Source: Bacilli bacterium
Lineage (GTDB): Bacteria; Bacillota_I; Bacilli_A; RF39; UBA660
NCBI GenBank assembly: GCA_022801735.1
Contig: JAAWSW010000004.1
Span: forward strand, 1-39,107
DNA: 39,107 nt
Direction: 5' to 3'
Shown one piece after another: positions 24,071-32,941 of this stretch. The position numbers were made by a program, and so were the translations under genes. The first letter of the stretch is position 1. Each line of letters starts with the position of its first letter. Below the pieces are notes generated by a model that had not been told where the DNA came from, searched no databases, and saw only the letters and a program-made list of their open reading frames with translations.

Positions 24071-24190
24071 ATGTCATTTATAGCAGCAATACTTGCTAAT
24101 TTAGGTGGTTTATTTGCTAACATAGGAAGCCAAATGTGTGGATTTTGGTGGTATGATGAAGAAGAAACACCAAAAAGTTTAATAAAATAA
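24071..24190 (+). CDS. agrD: AgrD-type cyclic autoinducer peptide precursor
   Basis: A 39-residue peptide with AGAAGGGAG before its ATG. It has the three-part AgrD layout. An N-terminal amphipathic helix (MSFIAAILANLGGLFANIGS) comes first. The core QMCGFWWY has Cys23. An acidic C-terminal recognition tail starts at residue 29 (DEEETPKSLIK). By analogy with the staphylococcal precursor, cleavage should occur just before the DEEE stretch. That gives a ring from Cys23 to Trp27 or Tyr28 with a short tail ending in Gln-Met. Three or four aromatic residues in the ring would make a very hydrophobic signal. The exact ends cannot be fixed from sequence. Confidence 0.9.
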   Translation: MSFIAAILANLGGLFANIGSQMCGFWWYDEEETPKSLIK

Positions 24191-24223
24191 CATACAATCA
24201 AATAACAAACGAATAACAAACAA

Positions 24224-24260
24224 AAAAATGTAGAACGAGTAAATTCTACATTTTTATTTT
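24224..24260. terminator. Shared terminator of agrBD and agrAC
   Basis: A perfect 12-base stem (AAAAATGTAGAA with TTCTACATTTTT) with T-runs on both strands. The agrC stop codon (24246-24248) lies within the stem, so the two converging operons share one element. Confidence 0.88.
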
Positions 24261-25553
24261 TAATCTTTGTGTAAACATATCTCTACAAATCTCTTTTTCA
24301 TTTTCCAAACTAGAATCACCTCTAATTATTTCATCAACTAAGGATAATCCATAACCATGGCCTTTTCCTTTTGTTGTATAACCCTTATTACCAATCTTAT
24401 CTACGGCAAGATTACCAGAATAATTATTAGATATATCAATACATAAATAACCATCCATATTATATAACTCAACTGTAATAATTTGTTTCTTTAATTTTTC
24501 AACTTCCTCAATGGAATTATCTAAAAATACTCCCATTATTTTACAAATATTAAGCATTGTTCCATCATCTAAATTAATCAAATCAGATGTTTTTACATCT
24601 CTTGAAATTTCAAGTGCATACTTAATTTTCATTTCTTTCATCTTACATAATTTAGAATAAATAATTGAACGAAGTCCTCCTTCAGGAATCTTTTCTGTTT
24701 TCTTAAATATACCTTCATTATCTTTAGATTTATTATCGATAAGTTTATCTATATAATTAATTGTAGTTTTATCTTCTGACTTTATCATATTTCTAATTAT
24801 TAATAATTGATTTTTATTTTCATGATTAGTAACTCTATATTTATCCATCATAGTTTCATGTTCACGCAAACTAGATAGACTAGTTGCATATTTATTACTT
24901 ACTTTTCTATAATTTTCTCTTACATTAGAAAGTCTTAAAATAACAAAAACATAAAGAATTATTAAAATAGTATTACAAGTTAAAATCACTATAGGTGGTA
25001 AATCAATATATGTCATCACCATAAATAAACTTGCTAAAATAACAGTTATAACAAAATTCAAAACTAAATTATTACTTTTAAGGTTGCCTGCCAATTTATA
25101 TAATACACCATATATCTTATATGGTATTGGTGTTTTTAAAGATAAAAATGCCAATACAGGTACACCAAGATTAATTACTAACATACCTAATAAATTATGA
25201 TTTACATTATCAGGGTTTGATTCAATAAATGTAAATGTTATTACAACCAAAATCAATTCACAAATCATAGCAATAAACTCTGATACTACGACTGTTAAGA
25301 ATGCTTTCTCAACATTTCTAAATAACCAATAACACAATACAAATAGTATTAATATCACTAAAAATATTTTCAAAAATTGTGGCAAATAAAAATTAACTAT
25401 AGTACTACCTAAAGTGGCTAATATTACACCAAGGTAAATTTTATAATTTTTAAAATCTATTTTAATATTTAATAATTTATGCCAACAATTAACCATAAAC
25501 ATAGCCAATACTGAAGTACCCACTATATACACAATCAAAATTTCTAAATCCAT
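24246..25553 (-). CDS. agrC: AgrC-type receptor histidine kinase
   Basis: A 435-residue sensor with about six N-terminal membrane segments (residues 1-205) that would form the peptide receptor. The phospho-acceptor region is RVTNHENKNQLLIIRNMIKS near residue 245. The GHKL ATPase domain shows an N box (GVFLDNSIEEV) and glycine-rich GNKGYTTKGKGHGYGLSLV. This is the HPK10 arrangement of AgrC, ComD and FsrC receptors. It starts 1 base after the agrA stop, so the order is agrA then agrC, the reverse of the usual order. It would sense the AgrD-derived peptide. Confidence 0.92.
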   Translation of the reverse strand: MDLEILIVYIVGTSVLAMFMVNCWHKLLNIKIDFKNYKIYLGVILATLGSTIVNFYLPQFLKIFLVILILFVLCYWLFRNVEKAFLTVVVSEFIAMICELILVVITFTFIESNPDNVNHNLLGMLVINLGVPVLAFLSLKTPIPYKIYGVLYKLAGNLKSNNLVLNFVITVILASLFMVMTYIDLPPIVILTCNTILIILYVFVILRLSNVRENYRKVSNKYATSLSSLREHETMMDKYRVTNHENKNQLLIIRNMIKSEDKTTINYIDKLIDNKSKDNEGIFKKTEKIPEGGLRSIIYSKLCKMKEMKIKYALEISRDVKTSDLINLDDGTMLNICKIMGVFLDNSIEEVEKLKKQIITVELYNMDGYLCIDISNNYSGNLAVDKIGNKGYTTKGKGHGYGLSLVDEIIRGDSSLENEKEICRDMFTQRLKIKM

Positions 25554-25554
25554 A

Positions 25555-26256
25555 TTATATCAACTCTCCCTCAAATCTTGTAGATACTAGATCTATTTGT
25601 TCACCAGTATCAAACATTATAATTTTTTTATTCTTATTAAACCTAACCACTCTTTTTCTATTAACTACACATGCCCTATGTGTTTTTATAAAAGATGGAT
25701 TAAGTGATTTCGTTATTTCATTTAAACTTTTATTCAATGTAAATTCTGCATAATCAGTTTTAATTATACATTTTCTCTCCATACTTTCTTTAACAATATA
25801 TAAAATATCGTCTAAAGCAATTGTATATATTGTTCCGCAATCTTTAACTCTAAGCATTTTTCTTACCTTTAACATTTGTAATGCCTTATCTATAGCCAAT
25901 GATAATTTAATATCAGTATTATCAAATTTATTAATAAATGTTAAAAATGAAAGTTGATTTTTAGAAACTGAATCGCTAAGTTCTTGATGCCCTGTTAAAA
26001 ATATAATTACACTGTCCACATCTTCCTTTCTTATCATTCGAGCAATATCCACACCAGAACCATTTGGAAGTTCAATATCCAGTATATATACTTTAAAAGA
26101 CTCATTATTATTTACCATATTTATAATATTTTGATTATAATCATCAAATTCATGAATATGATATTCAAAATCATTTTTCATCATATAACTAGTGATAATA
26201 GAGGCAATCTTATGCCTATAACCTTGGTTATCTTCACAAATAATAAAATTTATCAT
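25555..26256 (-). CDS. agrA: AgrA-type LytTR response regulator
   Basis: A 233-residue regulator with a receiver domain (MINFIICEDN start, phospho-Asp in YILDIELPNGSGVDIAR, FINKFDN near the end) and a LytTR domain (NPSFIKTHRACVVNRKRVV). AgrA proteins bind paired direct repeats through the LytTR domain. It is paralogous to the orphan regulator at 4933. On its own strand the upstream region has AATTGTCAA and AATTGGCAA 20 bases apart, possibly an autoregulatory pair or simply -35-like sequence. AGAAGGTAAG precedes the ATG. It is first in the agrA-agrC operon. Confidence 0.93.
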   Translation of the reverse strand: MINFIICEDNQGYRHKIASIITSYMMKNDFEYHIHEFDDYNQNIINMVNNNESFKVYILDIELPNGSGVDIARMIRKEDVDSVIIFLTGHQELSDSVSKNQLSFLTFINKFDNTDIKLSLAIDKALQMLKVRKMLRVKDCGTIYTIALDDILYIVKESMERKCIIKTDYAEFTLNKSLNEITKSLNPSFIKTHRACVVNRKRVVRFNKNKKIIMFDTGEQIDLVSTRFEGELI

Positions 26257-26318
26257 AAATCTTACCTTCTTTTGTTTATTTGTATACCCTTACGACCTTT
26301 TAAATATAACATATTTTA

Positions 26319-26347
26319 TTGCCAATTACTACCATTTTTTGACAATT
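26319..26347 (-). promoter_or_regulatory. Imperfect direct repeats upstream of agrA
   Basis: On the minus strand AATTGTCAA (26339-26347) and AATTGGCAA (26319-26327) match in 8 of 9 bases and start 20 bases apart. They may be a LytTR site; TTGTCA and TTGGCA also resemble -35 hexamers. Confidence 0.35.
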
Positions 26348-26375
26348 TTTTCATTTTGCATATTATTTTTGTATA

Positions 26376-26409
26376 AATAAAAAAACAAAGAACGAATTAT
26401 CTTTGTTTT
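26376..26409 (-). terminator. Terminator of the lipoprotein gene
   Basis: AAAACAAAGA pairs with TCTTTGTTTT around an 8-base loop that contains the stop codon; a T-run follows on the minus strand. Confidence 0.8.
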
Positions 26410-27008
26410 CCCTCACTTTTTTCTTTCGCATCATCTAACCAATTAGTGCCTTTATCCATAACATAAGCACCTAAATCTGTACTCTTATCCCATAGCCACT
26501 CACCAGCATCTGATAATTTCTCTTTAGCCTTTTCCTTATACTCTGGTATATAACTTTCAATATAACTATCCAAAGTTCCTAAAGAATTTTTTGCCATTTC
26601 TACTGTACTATCAGAAACATCATTAATTGTATATCCATTAATTTCTTCACCATTAAACAAGAAATTAAAAATAGTATCAAAATTATCCATTGCTTGTTCT
26701 TTAGTTTTCTGATAAGACTCAGTCTGCTTAACTTCATCCGTTGCATTTGCAAGTTCAGAAGCACTATCAGTCATAATAGTAATTGCCGCTTCTACAGCAT
26801 TAGATCCTTCAACTTTATCATATTCTTTTTCAACAAAATTTTTCTCTTCTGTACTTACTGCTACATCATCAACACTTTGTTCATTAGTAATATTTTCCTC
26901 ATTGCTATTTTTGGTTTCATTTACACCACATCCAACCAAAGTAAAAGATAAACCTCCAGCAAGTAACATCATAACCATCTTCTTTGACAAATTTAGATTT
27001 CTAGTCAT
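26397..27008 (-). CDS. Lipoprotein of unknown function
   Basis: A 203-residue protein with a lipoprotein signal peptide. Basic start MTRNLNLSKK is followed by a hydrophobic stretch and the lipobox LVGC at about residues 24-27, so it should be anchored outside the membrane. The rest is acidic and helical, with an Asn/Glu-rich linker after the Cys and no recognised domain. AGAGGTGG precedes the ATG. It lies upstream of agrA, with a terminator between, so it is not in the agr operon. Confidence 0.8.
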   Translation of the reverse strand: MTRNLNLSKKMVMMLLAGGLSFTLVGCGVNETKNSNEENITNEQSVDDVAVSTEEKNFVEKEYDKVEGSNAVEAAITIMTDSASELANATDEVKQTESYQKTKEQAMDNFDTIFNFLFNGEEINGYTINDVSDSTVEMAKNSLGTLDSYIESYIPEYKEKAKEKLSDAGEWLWDKSTDLGAYVMDKGTNWLDDAKEKSEGKQR

Positions 27009-27079
27009 ATTTCCACCTCTTGATATATTATACCATTTAATAAAAAAATTAACAAAATTTATATAATTCGTACAAATAT

Positions 27080-27145
27080 ATGGATAATAAAATAATATCG
27101 AAAGTTACTGGCTTAACAATAAAAGAGATAGAAAGTTTAAAATAG
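27080..27145 (+). pseudogene. C-terminal remnant resembling Rpn/PD-(D/E)xK transposase-type nuclease
   Basis: A short open frame (open from 27053, ATG 27080) encodes MDNKIISKVTGLTIKEIESL plus Lys. This resembles the conserved C-terminal tail of Rpn/YhgA-family recombination nucleases, where the ISxxTGLSIEEIEKL pattern recurs. A matching terminator follows at once. No other part of the gene is visible, so it is a fragment rather than a working gene. Confidence 0.5.
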
Positions 27146-27160
27146 CTTTCTATCTTTTTC
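27123..27160 (+). terminator. Terminator after the Rpn-like remnant
   Basis: GATAGAAAG pairs with CTTTCTATC, preceded by A-rich and followed by T-rich sequence. It reads on the plus strand although no complete plus-strand gene precedes it. Confidence 0.8.
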
Positions 27161-27289
27161 TTTACACATTTTTAAAATTTTACGTTTTTTGGCAATTATA
27201 AACTTTAATTTTTGATTACATTACCTTTAACCCTTAAAATAAAACTTAATTTATAACGTAAAACTTCGTTAAATATTTTATAAAGACAT

Positions 27290-29869
27290 TTAAACGCCGC
27301 CTATTTCTCCTTTTTTTCTAAGTAAAACCTTTCTTAGAAAATCTATCGGTATTACCAAAGCCGCTAAACCTACCATAACTTCAAATTCAAATAAACTAAG
27401 GCCATAAGTTCTAAACATATCACCACCATAATAAATAAGATAAATTTGAACTATCAAAATAAAAGCAATTACCAATATGAAAATTTTATTTTTAGTAAGA
27501 TGCGCTAATAAATTTAACCTATGAGTTCTTGCATTAAAACAATTAAAAATACTAATAAAAATAAATAATCCAAAGAAGGCAGTCATCAAATCATTAGTGT
27601 TTTCATTTCCAAATATACTGTGGATAAATGGGCTTTTCAAAAATATTACACATAGTAAAGCCGAAAATACACCAGTAATAAAAATTTCTTGTTTCATATA
27701 ATCATTAATAATCATTTCATTCTTATTTTTAGGTTTTTCATTCATATATTCTTTAAGTGCAGGTTCAAAAGAGAATGCAATACCTGCTAAAGTATCCATA
27801 ACCATATTTATCCAAAGCATCTGAATAACAGTAACTGGAGTATCCACACCAATAAATGGACCAATTATAGAAATACTAACCGCACATAAATTAACTGTTA
27901 ACTGAAATACAATAAACTTACGAATACTCTTAAATATTGTTCTACCATATAAAACAGCATTAGAAATAGATAATAAATTATCATCTAAAATAACTATATC
28001 GCTAGCCTCTTTTGCCACTTCAGTTCCAGATCCCATCGCAAAACCAACATCGGCTTTTTTTAGTGCTGGCGCATCATTAACACCATCACCAGTCATTCCA
28101 ACTACTAATCCCGATTCCTGAGCAAGTTTAACTAATTTACTTTTATCTTGGGGTAGTGAACGCGCAATAATCTTAAGATTAGGAAGCAATTTTTTAATTT
28201 CCTCATCTGATTTTTTAGATAATTCATCACTAGTTAAAACAATATCATCTTCACTTGTAATAAGACCAACTTCCTTACCTATAGCATATGCAGTCTTCAC
28301 ATTATCACCAGTAATCATAACCGTATTAATATGCGCACTTCGTATTAAAGATAAGCCTTCAACCGCCTCAGGTCTAACCTCATCTTTTATATAAACAAGA
28401 CCTATAAAAGTAAGTCTACTAAGTCTATCCTTAACTGGAGTAGTTGCTAACGCAAGAACCCGAACACCTTTAGAAGTAGCCTCCTCAATTTGTTTATATA
28501 ACTTTTCCTTGTGGAAAAAACCACTTTTCTTCTCACCATCATAATAATGAGAACACTTTTCCACAATAATTTCAGGGGCGCCTTTTACTAAGTGAAAAAT
28601 ATCACCATTTTGCCTAATACTAGACATTGAATACTTAGTATCACTAGAAAAAGGGAGACTATCAATAACATCATAACTAATACTCTTTTGCTCAAAAAAA
28701 TCAAGTAATGCTCTATCTGTAATATTTCCCCCAATTGCCTTACCATCATTACCATAACTACTCGCATTATTTCCAACCAAAGAAAGTCTAACTTTATTAT
28801 AAAAATATTTATCTTGTAATAATTCAGATTCATCACGATAAACCTTACCATTAGGACTTACAACACCAATAACCTCTAACTTACCTTTAGTAATAGTCCC
28901 AGTTTTATCAGTAAATAAAATATTAATATTTCCAGCAGTTTCAATTCCCATAAGTTTTCTAACTAAAACATTGCTCTTAAGCATTCTTTTCATATTCGAA
29001 GATAACACTAAAGTAATCATCATAGGAAGACCCTCTGGAACTGCTACAACTATAATTGTAACACTTAAAGTAAGAGCATGTAATAAATAACCAAACATTA
29101 CATGAAAATTAGTAACAGTATCCTTTATTAAAGAAATATTAAAATTATTATCTATAATAATTACTGAAAATAGATAAGAAACTGTTACTAAAATTGCTCC
29201 TATATAACCCATTTTACTAATCTGTTTAGCCAAATGAGTTAAACGTAATTTCAATGGACTATCAGGTTTCTTCTCATTAACCTCTTTCGCAAGAGTACCA
29301 TAAAAAGTACTATCTCCAACCTTTTCCACAAGCATTAACGCATCACCAGAATACACAACAGAAGAGCGATAAACAGGGCTATTAGTTTTTTTCTCAATTT
29401 CCTTCATTTCTCCATTTAAATTAGACTCATTAACCTGTAATTTACCTTTTATTATCTTTCCATCTGCAGGAATTTGATCACCAGTTTGTAAACTAATCAC
29501 ATCACCTACTACAATCTCATTAATTTCCACCTCTGACAAAATATTATTTCGCAATGCCTTACTCTTAATTTTAGAAGCATCTTCTTGAAGTTTGTCAAAA
29601 GCCTTCTCACTTCCATATTCAGAAAGTGAAGAAATAAAAGAGGCTAAAAAAATAGCAATTACAATTCCAATAGTCTCATACCAATCAAAATCTTGAAATA
29701 AAAATAAAGTCTTAACTGCTAAAGCAATTAACAAAATTTTAATAATTGGATCACCAAGTGCTGAAAATAAATGTTTGATAAAACTATCCCTAGCCTGTGC
29801 TTTAATTTCATTTGTTCCATGTTCTTTTCTACTTATATTTACTTCTTCATCAGTTAAACCTGTCTTCAT
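27290..29869 (-). CDS. Calcium-transporting-type P-type ATPase (IIB/PMCA-like)
   Basis: An 859-residue ion pump. It has the N-terminal cation ATPase region, a VAVPEGLPMMITL motif with the PEGLP ion-site segment, and LFTDKTGTITKGKL with the phosphorylated Asp. Next come MITGDNVKTA and VGMTGDGVNDAPALKKADVG, then NMVMDTLAGIAFSFEP in the C-terminal membrane part. The PEGLP and NxxxD patterns fit Ca2+ pumps that export calcium. It lacks a long calmodulin-binding tail, as expected in bacteria. AGGAGGTG gives the start at ATG 29869. It appears monocistronic. Confidence 0.93.
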   Translation of the reverse strand: MKTGLTDEEVNISRKEHGTNEIKAQARDSFIKHLFSALGDPIIKILLIALAVKTLFLFQDFDWYETIGIVIAIFLASFISSLSEYGSEKAFDKLQEDASKIKSKALRNNILSEVEINEIVVGDVISLQTGDQIPADGKIIKGKLQVNESNLNGEMKEIEKKTNSPVYRSSVVYSGDALMLVEKVGDSTFYGTLAKEVNEKKPDSPLKLRLTHLAKQISKMGYIGAILVTVSYLFSVIIIDNNFNISLIKDTVTNFHVMFGYLLHALTLSVTIIVVAVPEGLPMMITLVLSSNMKRMLKSNVLVRKLMGIETAGNINILFTDKTGTITKGKLEVIGVVSPNGKVYRDESELLQDKYFYNKVRLSLVGNNASSYGNDGKAIGGNITDRALLDFFEQKSISYDVIDSLPFSSDTKYSMSSIRQNGDIFHLVKGAPEIIVEKCSHYYDGEKKSGFFHKEKLYKQIEEATSKGVRVLALATTPVKDRLSRLTFIGLVYIKDEVRPEAVEGLSLIRSAHINTVMITGDNVKTAYAIGKEVGLITSEDDIVLTSDELSKKSDEEIKKLLPNLKIIARSLPQDKSKLVKLAQESGLVVGMTGDGVNDAPALKKADVGFAMGSGTEVAKEASDIVILDDNLLSISNAVLYGRTIFKSIRKFIVFQLTVNLCAVSISIIGPFIGVDTPVTVIQMLWINMVMDTLAGIAFSFEPALKEYMNEKPKNKNEMIINDYMKQEIFITGVFSALLCVIFLKSPFIHSIFGNENTNDLMTAFFGLFIFISIFNCFNARTHRLNLLAHLTKNKIFILVIAFILIVQIYLIYYGGDMFRTYGLSLFEFEVMVGLAALVIPIDFLRKVLLRKKGEIGGV

Positions 29870-29940
29870 AGGCACCTCCTACAAAAACATATTAATCAAA
29901 ACTTATTTATATCACATAAACAAATCGACAATTAAAAACA

Positions 29941-29966
29941 AAAAAATGGCTATATTAAACCATTTT
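29941..29966 (-). terminator. Terminator of the HTH gene
   Basis: AAAATGG pairs with CCATTTT around a 10-base loop with a T-run on the minus strand. Confidence 0.7.
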
Positions 29967-30276
29967 CTTTAAGTAAATTATAAATACATGAATAACTACG
30001 CTTATTATAAAACTTACAAAACTTTCTAATACTAACATTACTTTTTTTATAAAGTGTTATTATTTTTTGCTTTTCTTCTTCACTCATTACATTTGCAGGA
30101 ACTCTATTTTTATTACCATGTTCAAGACGGATTTCGCCATTCAAAACTTCTTTTTTTAACTTTAGAATATACTTAGGATGATATCCCGTAATAGCCGCTA
30201 TCTCATTATACGTTAAAAATGTTTTGTTATTAAGTTTATCTTTTATCAACTTTACTGCTTCCTTTTTATTAGACAT
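29950..30276 (-). CDS. Small helix-turn-helix protein resembling a transposase N-terminus
   Basis: A 108-residue basic protein with two helix-turn-helix-like segments: LTYNEIAAITGYHPKYILKL near residue 25 and SEEEKQKIITLYKKSNVSIR followed by KFCKFYN near 65. The linker GNKNRVPANVMSEEEK resembles the N-terminal DNA-binding part of some IS-type (ISNCY/IS1202-like) transposases. No catalytic domain follows. It has its own AGGAG site and terminator, so it may be a domesticated regulator rather than a decaying fragment. The family call is uncertain. Confidence 0.6.
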   Translation of the reverse strand: MSNKKEAVKLIKDKLNNKTFLTYNEIAAITGYHPKYILKLKKEVLNGEIRLEHGNKNRVPANVMSEEEKQKIITLYKKSNVSIRKFCKFYNKRSYSCIYNLLKENGLI

Positions 30277-30344
30277 AATATCCATCTCCTGCATATATAT
30301 TCAGTCCCATTATACCACTGACTTACCCACTCGTGTCAATATTT

Positions 30345-30378
30345 TAACAAAAAAAGCGAAATTTTTACTTCGCTTTTT
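30345..30378 (-). terminator. Terminator of the tetR-yhgE operon
   Basis: AAAAAGCGAA pairs with TTCGCTTTTT and a T-run follows on the minus strand. The yhgE stop codon lies in the loop. Confidence 0.85.
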
Positions 30379-32362
30379 GCTCTTTTTTAGCCTTTGACAT
30401 ATTTGTCACAAAAGTAAGTCCATTAAATACCACCATAATAAGTACTAAAATAGTAATATCTTTAATAAGAAATGAACTATTAATATTAACAAAAGATTCC
30501 CTTAATAAATCAACAGAATAAGTCATAGGCATAAATGGATAAATTGCTTGATAAACACTAGGTTCAGTTTGAATTGGGAAAGTTCCCCCGCAGGCTGCTA
30601 ATTGCATAACTAAAAATACAAGTGCCAAAAACTTACCAATATCTTGAAAATTAAAGAATAAAAACATTATAATAGCCAAAAAAGCCTCCGAAATCAATAT
30701 ACATGAACCATAATAAACAAATCCATTAGTTACTTCAAAGCCTAAAGTAACCTGTAAAATAAAGGCAAGTAAAATCGCTTGAATAATACCAATTACATTA
30801 TATATCACTAATCGTTTTCCACGATTTTCACTATTACGTCCTAGAATTTTAAACCTATGATCTGGATCATAATAAAGACCCATTAAAATCAAAATTCCAC
30901 CAACCCATAAAGATAAAGACATAAAGTATGGTGAGAAAAAAGTTCCATAATCTTTTACTTCACCATAATTTTCCTCTTTTATCTTAACAGGATCCTTAGC
31001 ATAATCAGAAAGTCCATCTAATACCTCAGTCTGTTTACCAATAGAATCACTTTTATCATCTATTATATTTTTAGCATCATTAACCCCATTATTTAAAGTA
31101 TTAGTACCAATTGCCAAAGTGCCAGCACCTTTATCTGCACTATTCAGACCATTATTGATTAATTTAGAATTAGTATTTAACATAGATAAACCATTATTAA
31201 TATCAGAAATACCTTTATAAACCTTATCAGAATTACTTTTTAATTCAAATAATCCAGCCTCTAATAAATCGATACCACCTTTTAATTCATTAACACTAGA
31301 AACTTGACCATTCATCAAATTAATACCATCATTTACTAATTTATTCCCACTAACAAGAGTATTTAAACCACCCTTTAATTGTCCCAAACCACTAACTCCA
31401 CTAGAATTATCAGTATAATTTTTAGCGATTTGATAAGCAGTTAATAAATTTGTATCAGTAATACCAGGATTACTTTCAACATATTGTATTAATTTACTAT
31501 AAGCAATATTAGTATTATCAATCATGAGATTACTATTATTTTGGTAACTTTCTAAACCACTAGTAAAATTATCACTACCAGTTTTTAGTTCACCAACTTT
31601 AGAAACTAAAGACCCAATACCATCTGTTTTAGTTTTTAAAGTATTAGCACCATCATATACCTTATCAATTCCAGCATTAAACTTCTTATAAGAATCATTT
31701 AAAGTACTCGCTCCACTAAATAACTTTTCAACACCATTATTAAAATCTCTATAATTTGTAGATAATTTATTAATACCATTTTTTAATTCCAATGCCCCAT
31801 TATTTAAAGTATTAGTACCATCAGAAAGCGTTCCAAACGCATCACTAATCTGTTTTGTCTGATTCGGAACATCCTGTAAATTATTAGTTAATTTACTTAC
31901 AATTTCCTTATTTACCTCAGAAGTAAGTTCACTTTCAATTTCCTTAACCGCAGTCCCAATAATTTGTGAAGCCAAATAACTAGTTTTAGTATTAGGCATA
32001 TAAGTAATTGTTGTTTGTTGTCTATCACTACTAGCAGCACTTTCTAAATTACTAGTAAAATCTTTTGGTATCTTAATCACAGCATAATAATCTTTATCAA
32101 TTAAACCCTTTTCTGCTTCTTCTTCACTAACAACTTGAAAATCAAAAACATCTTTATCCTTCAGAGTTTCAACAAGTTCACTACCTTTGCAATTTTCTGA
32201 ACATTCATCCAAATTCACCAAGGCAACTGGGATATTATCTAAAGAATTATATGGATCCCAAAATCCCTTTAAATAAAATAAACTATAAACAAGTGGTAAA
32301 ATAATAATTCCTAAAATAACCATTAACTTCATTTTATTACTATCACGTTTAATTTTTTGCAT
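30365..32362 (-). CDS. yhgE: YhgE/Pip family membrane protein (ABC-2 permease-like)
   Basis: A 665-residue membrane protein. An N-terminal membrane segment follows MQKIKRDSNKM, then a PLVYSLFYLKGFWDPYNSLD segment and the family block IPVALVNLDE. The long outer region (about 180-450) is a repeated coiled-coil with units like LNNGALELKNG, SGASTLNDS and DGANTLKT. About five membrane segments end the protein. Relatives include the lactococcal phage infection protein Pip and subunits linked to ESX-type secretion. It lies 12 bases downstream of a TetR gene, probably its repressor. Confidence 0.9.
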   Translation of the reverse strand: MQKIKRDSNKMKLMVILGIIILPLVYSLFYLKGFWDPYNSLDNIPVALVNLDECSENCKGSELVETLKDKDVFDFQVVSEEEAEKGLIDKDYYAVIKIPKDFTSNLESAASSDRQQTTITYMPNTKTSYLASQIIGTAVKEIESELTSEVNKEIVSKLTNNLQDVPNQTKQISDAFGTLSDGTNTLNNGALELKNGINKLSTNYRDFNNGVEKLFSGASTLNDSYKKFNAGIDKVYDGANTLKTKTDGIGSLVSKVGELKTGSDNFTSGLESYQNNSNLMIDNTNIAYSKLIQYVESNPGITDTNLLTAYQIAKNYTDNSSGVSGLGQLKGGLNTLVSGNKLVNDGINLMNGQVSSVNELKGGIDLLEAGLFELKSNSDKVYKGISDINNGLSMLNTNSKLINNGLNSADKGAGTLAIGTNTLNNGVNDAKNIIDDKSDSIGKQTEVLDGLSDYAKDPVKIKEENYGEVKDYGTFFSPYFMSLSLWVGGILILMGLYYDPDHRFKILGRNSENRGKRLVIYNVIGIIQAILLAFILQVTLGFEVTNGFVYYGSCILISEAFLAIIMFLFFNFQDIGKFLALVFLVMQLAACGGTFPIQTEPSVYQAIYPFMPMTYSVDLLRESFVNINSSFLIKDITILVLIMVVFNGLTFVTNMSKAKKEQKAK

Positions 32363-32374
32363 ACATCTCTCCCC

Positions 32375-32926
32375 CTAAATAAATAATCCATTTTCTAAAA
32401 TATTCATAATTCTTTCAGTTGCTAATTTCTTATCAAGTGGCTTATCCCACTCAAACATTAAAGCAACATAAATTTTATATATAACAAATGCAACTACATC
32501 TGTATCACACGGTTTTATATGACCTTCTTCAATTGCAAATTCCAATTTTTTCTTAATTTCATTTTGAAATGTTTGATTTAAAATTTCTTCACATTCATCA
32601 GCAATTCTAAGTCTTTTATGGACATTAGAAAATTCACTTAATAATTTAGAATTTGTACGATACTCAATAAGCATCATAATATTTTCATGAATTTTTTGTG
32701 TAAAAGAAATATCTTTTTTATCTATCTCTTCTGTCATAAATTTCATTTTATTAAGTTCCTCATATAAGAAATATTTTATCAAGTCATCTTTGTCTTTAAA
32801 ATATGTGTAAATAGTTCTTTTAGTTACTCCAGATACTCTAGCAATTTCATCCATACTTACCTTTCGATAACCAAGTTCACTGAATAACTTCCTTGCAGTA
32901 TCAATAACTTGTTCTCTCTTACTCAT
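32375..32926 (-). CDS. TetR family transcriptional regulator
   Basis: A 183-residue repressor with the TetR HTH at residues 1-50 (MSKREQVIDTARKLFSELGY, then VSMDEIARVSGVTKRTIYTYF). A helical ligand-binding domain follows. It is the first gene of an operon with yhgE and probably regulates it and itself through the palindromes at 32942-32982. GAGGTG gives the start at ATG 32926. Ligand unknown. Confidence 0.93.
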   Translation of the reverse strand: MSKREQVIDTARKLFSELGYRKVSMDEIARVSGVTKRTIYTYFKDKDDLIKYFLYEELNKMKFMTEEIDKKDISFTQKIHENIMMLIEYRTNSKLLSEFSNVHKRLRIADECEEILNQTFQNEIKKKLEFAIEEGHIKPCDTDVVAFVIYKIYVALMFEWDKPLDKKLATERIMNILENGLFI

Positions 32927-32941
32927 ATACACACCTCACAA

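Noticed and set aside
28588-28851. Minus-strand ORF inside the P-type ATPase gene
   Set aside because: It is a different frame of the ATPase coding sequence and has no ribosome site.
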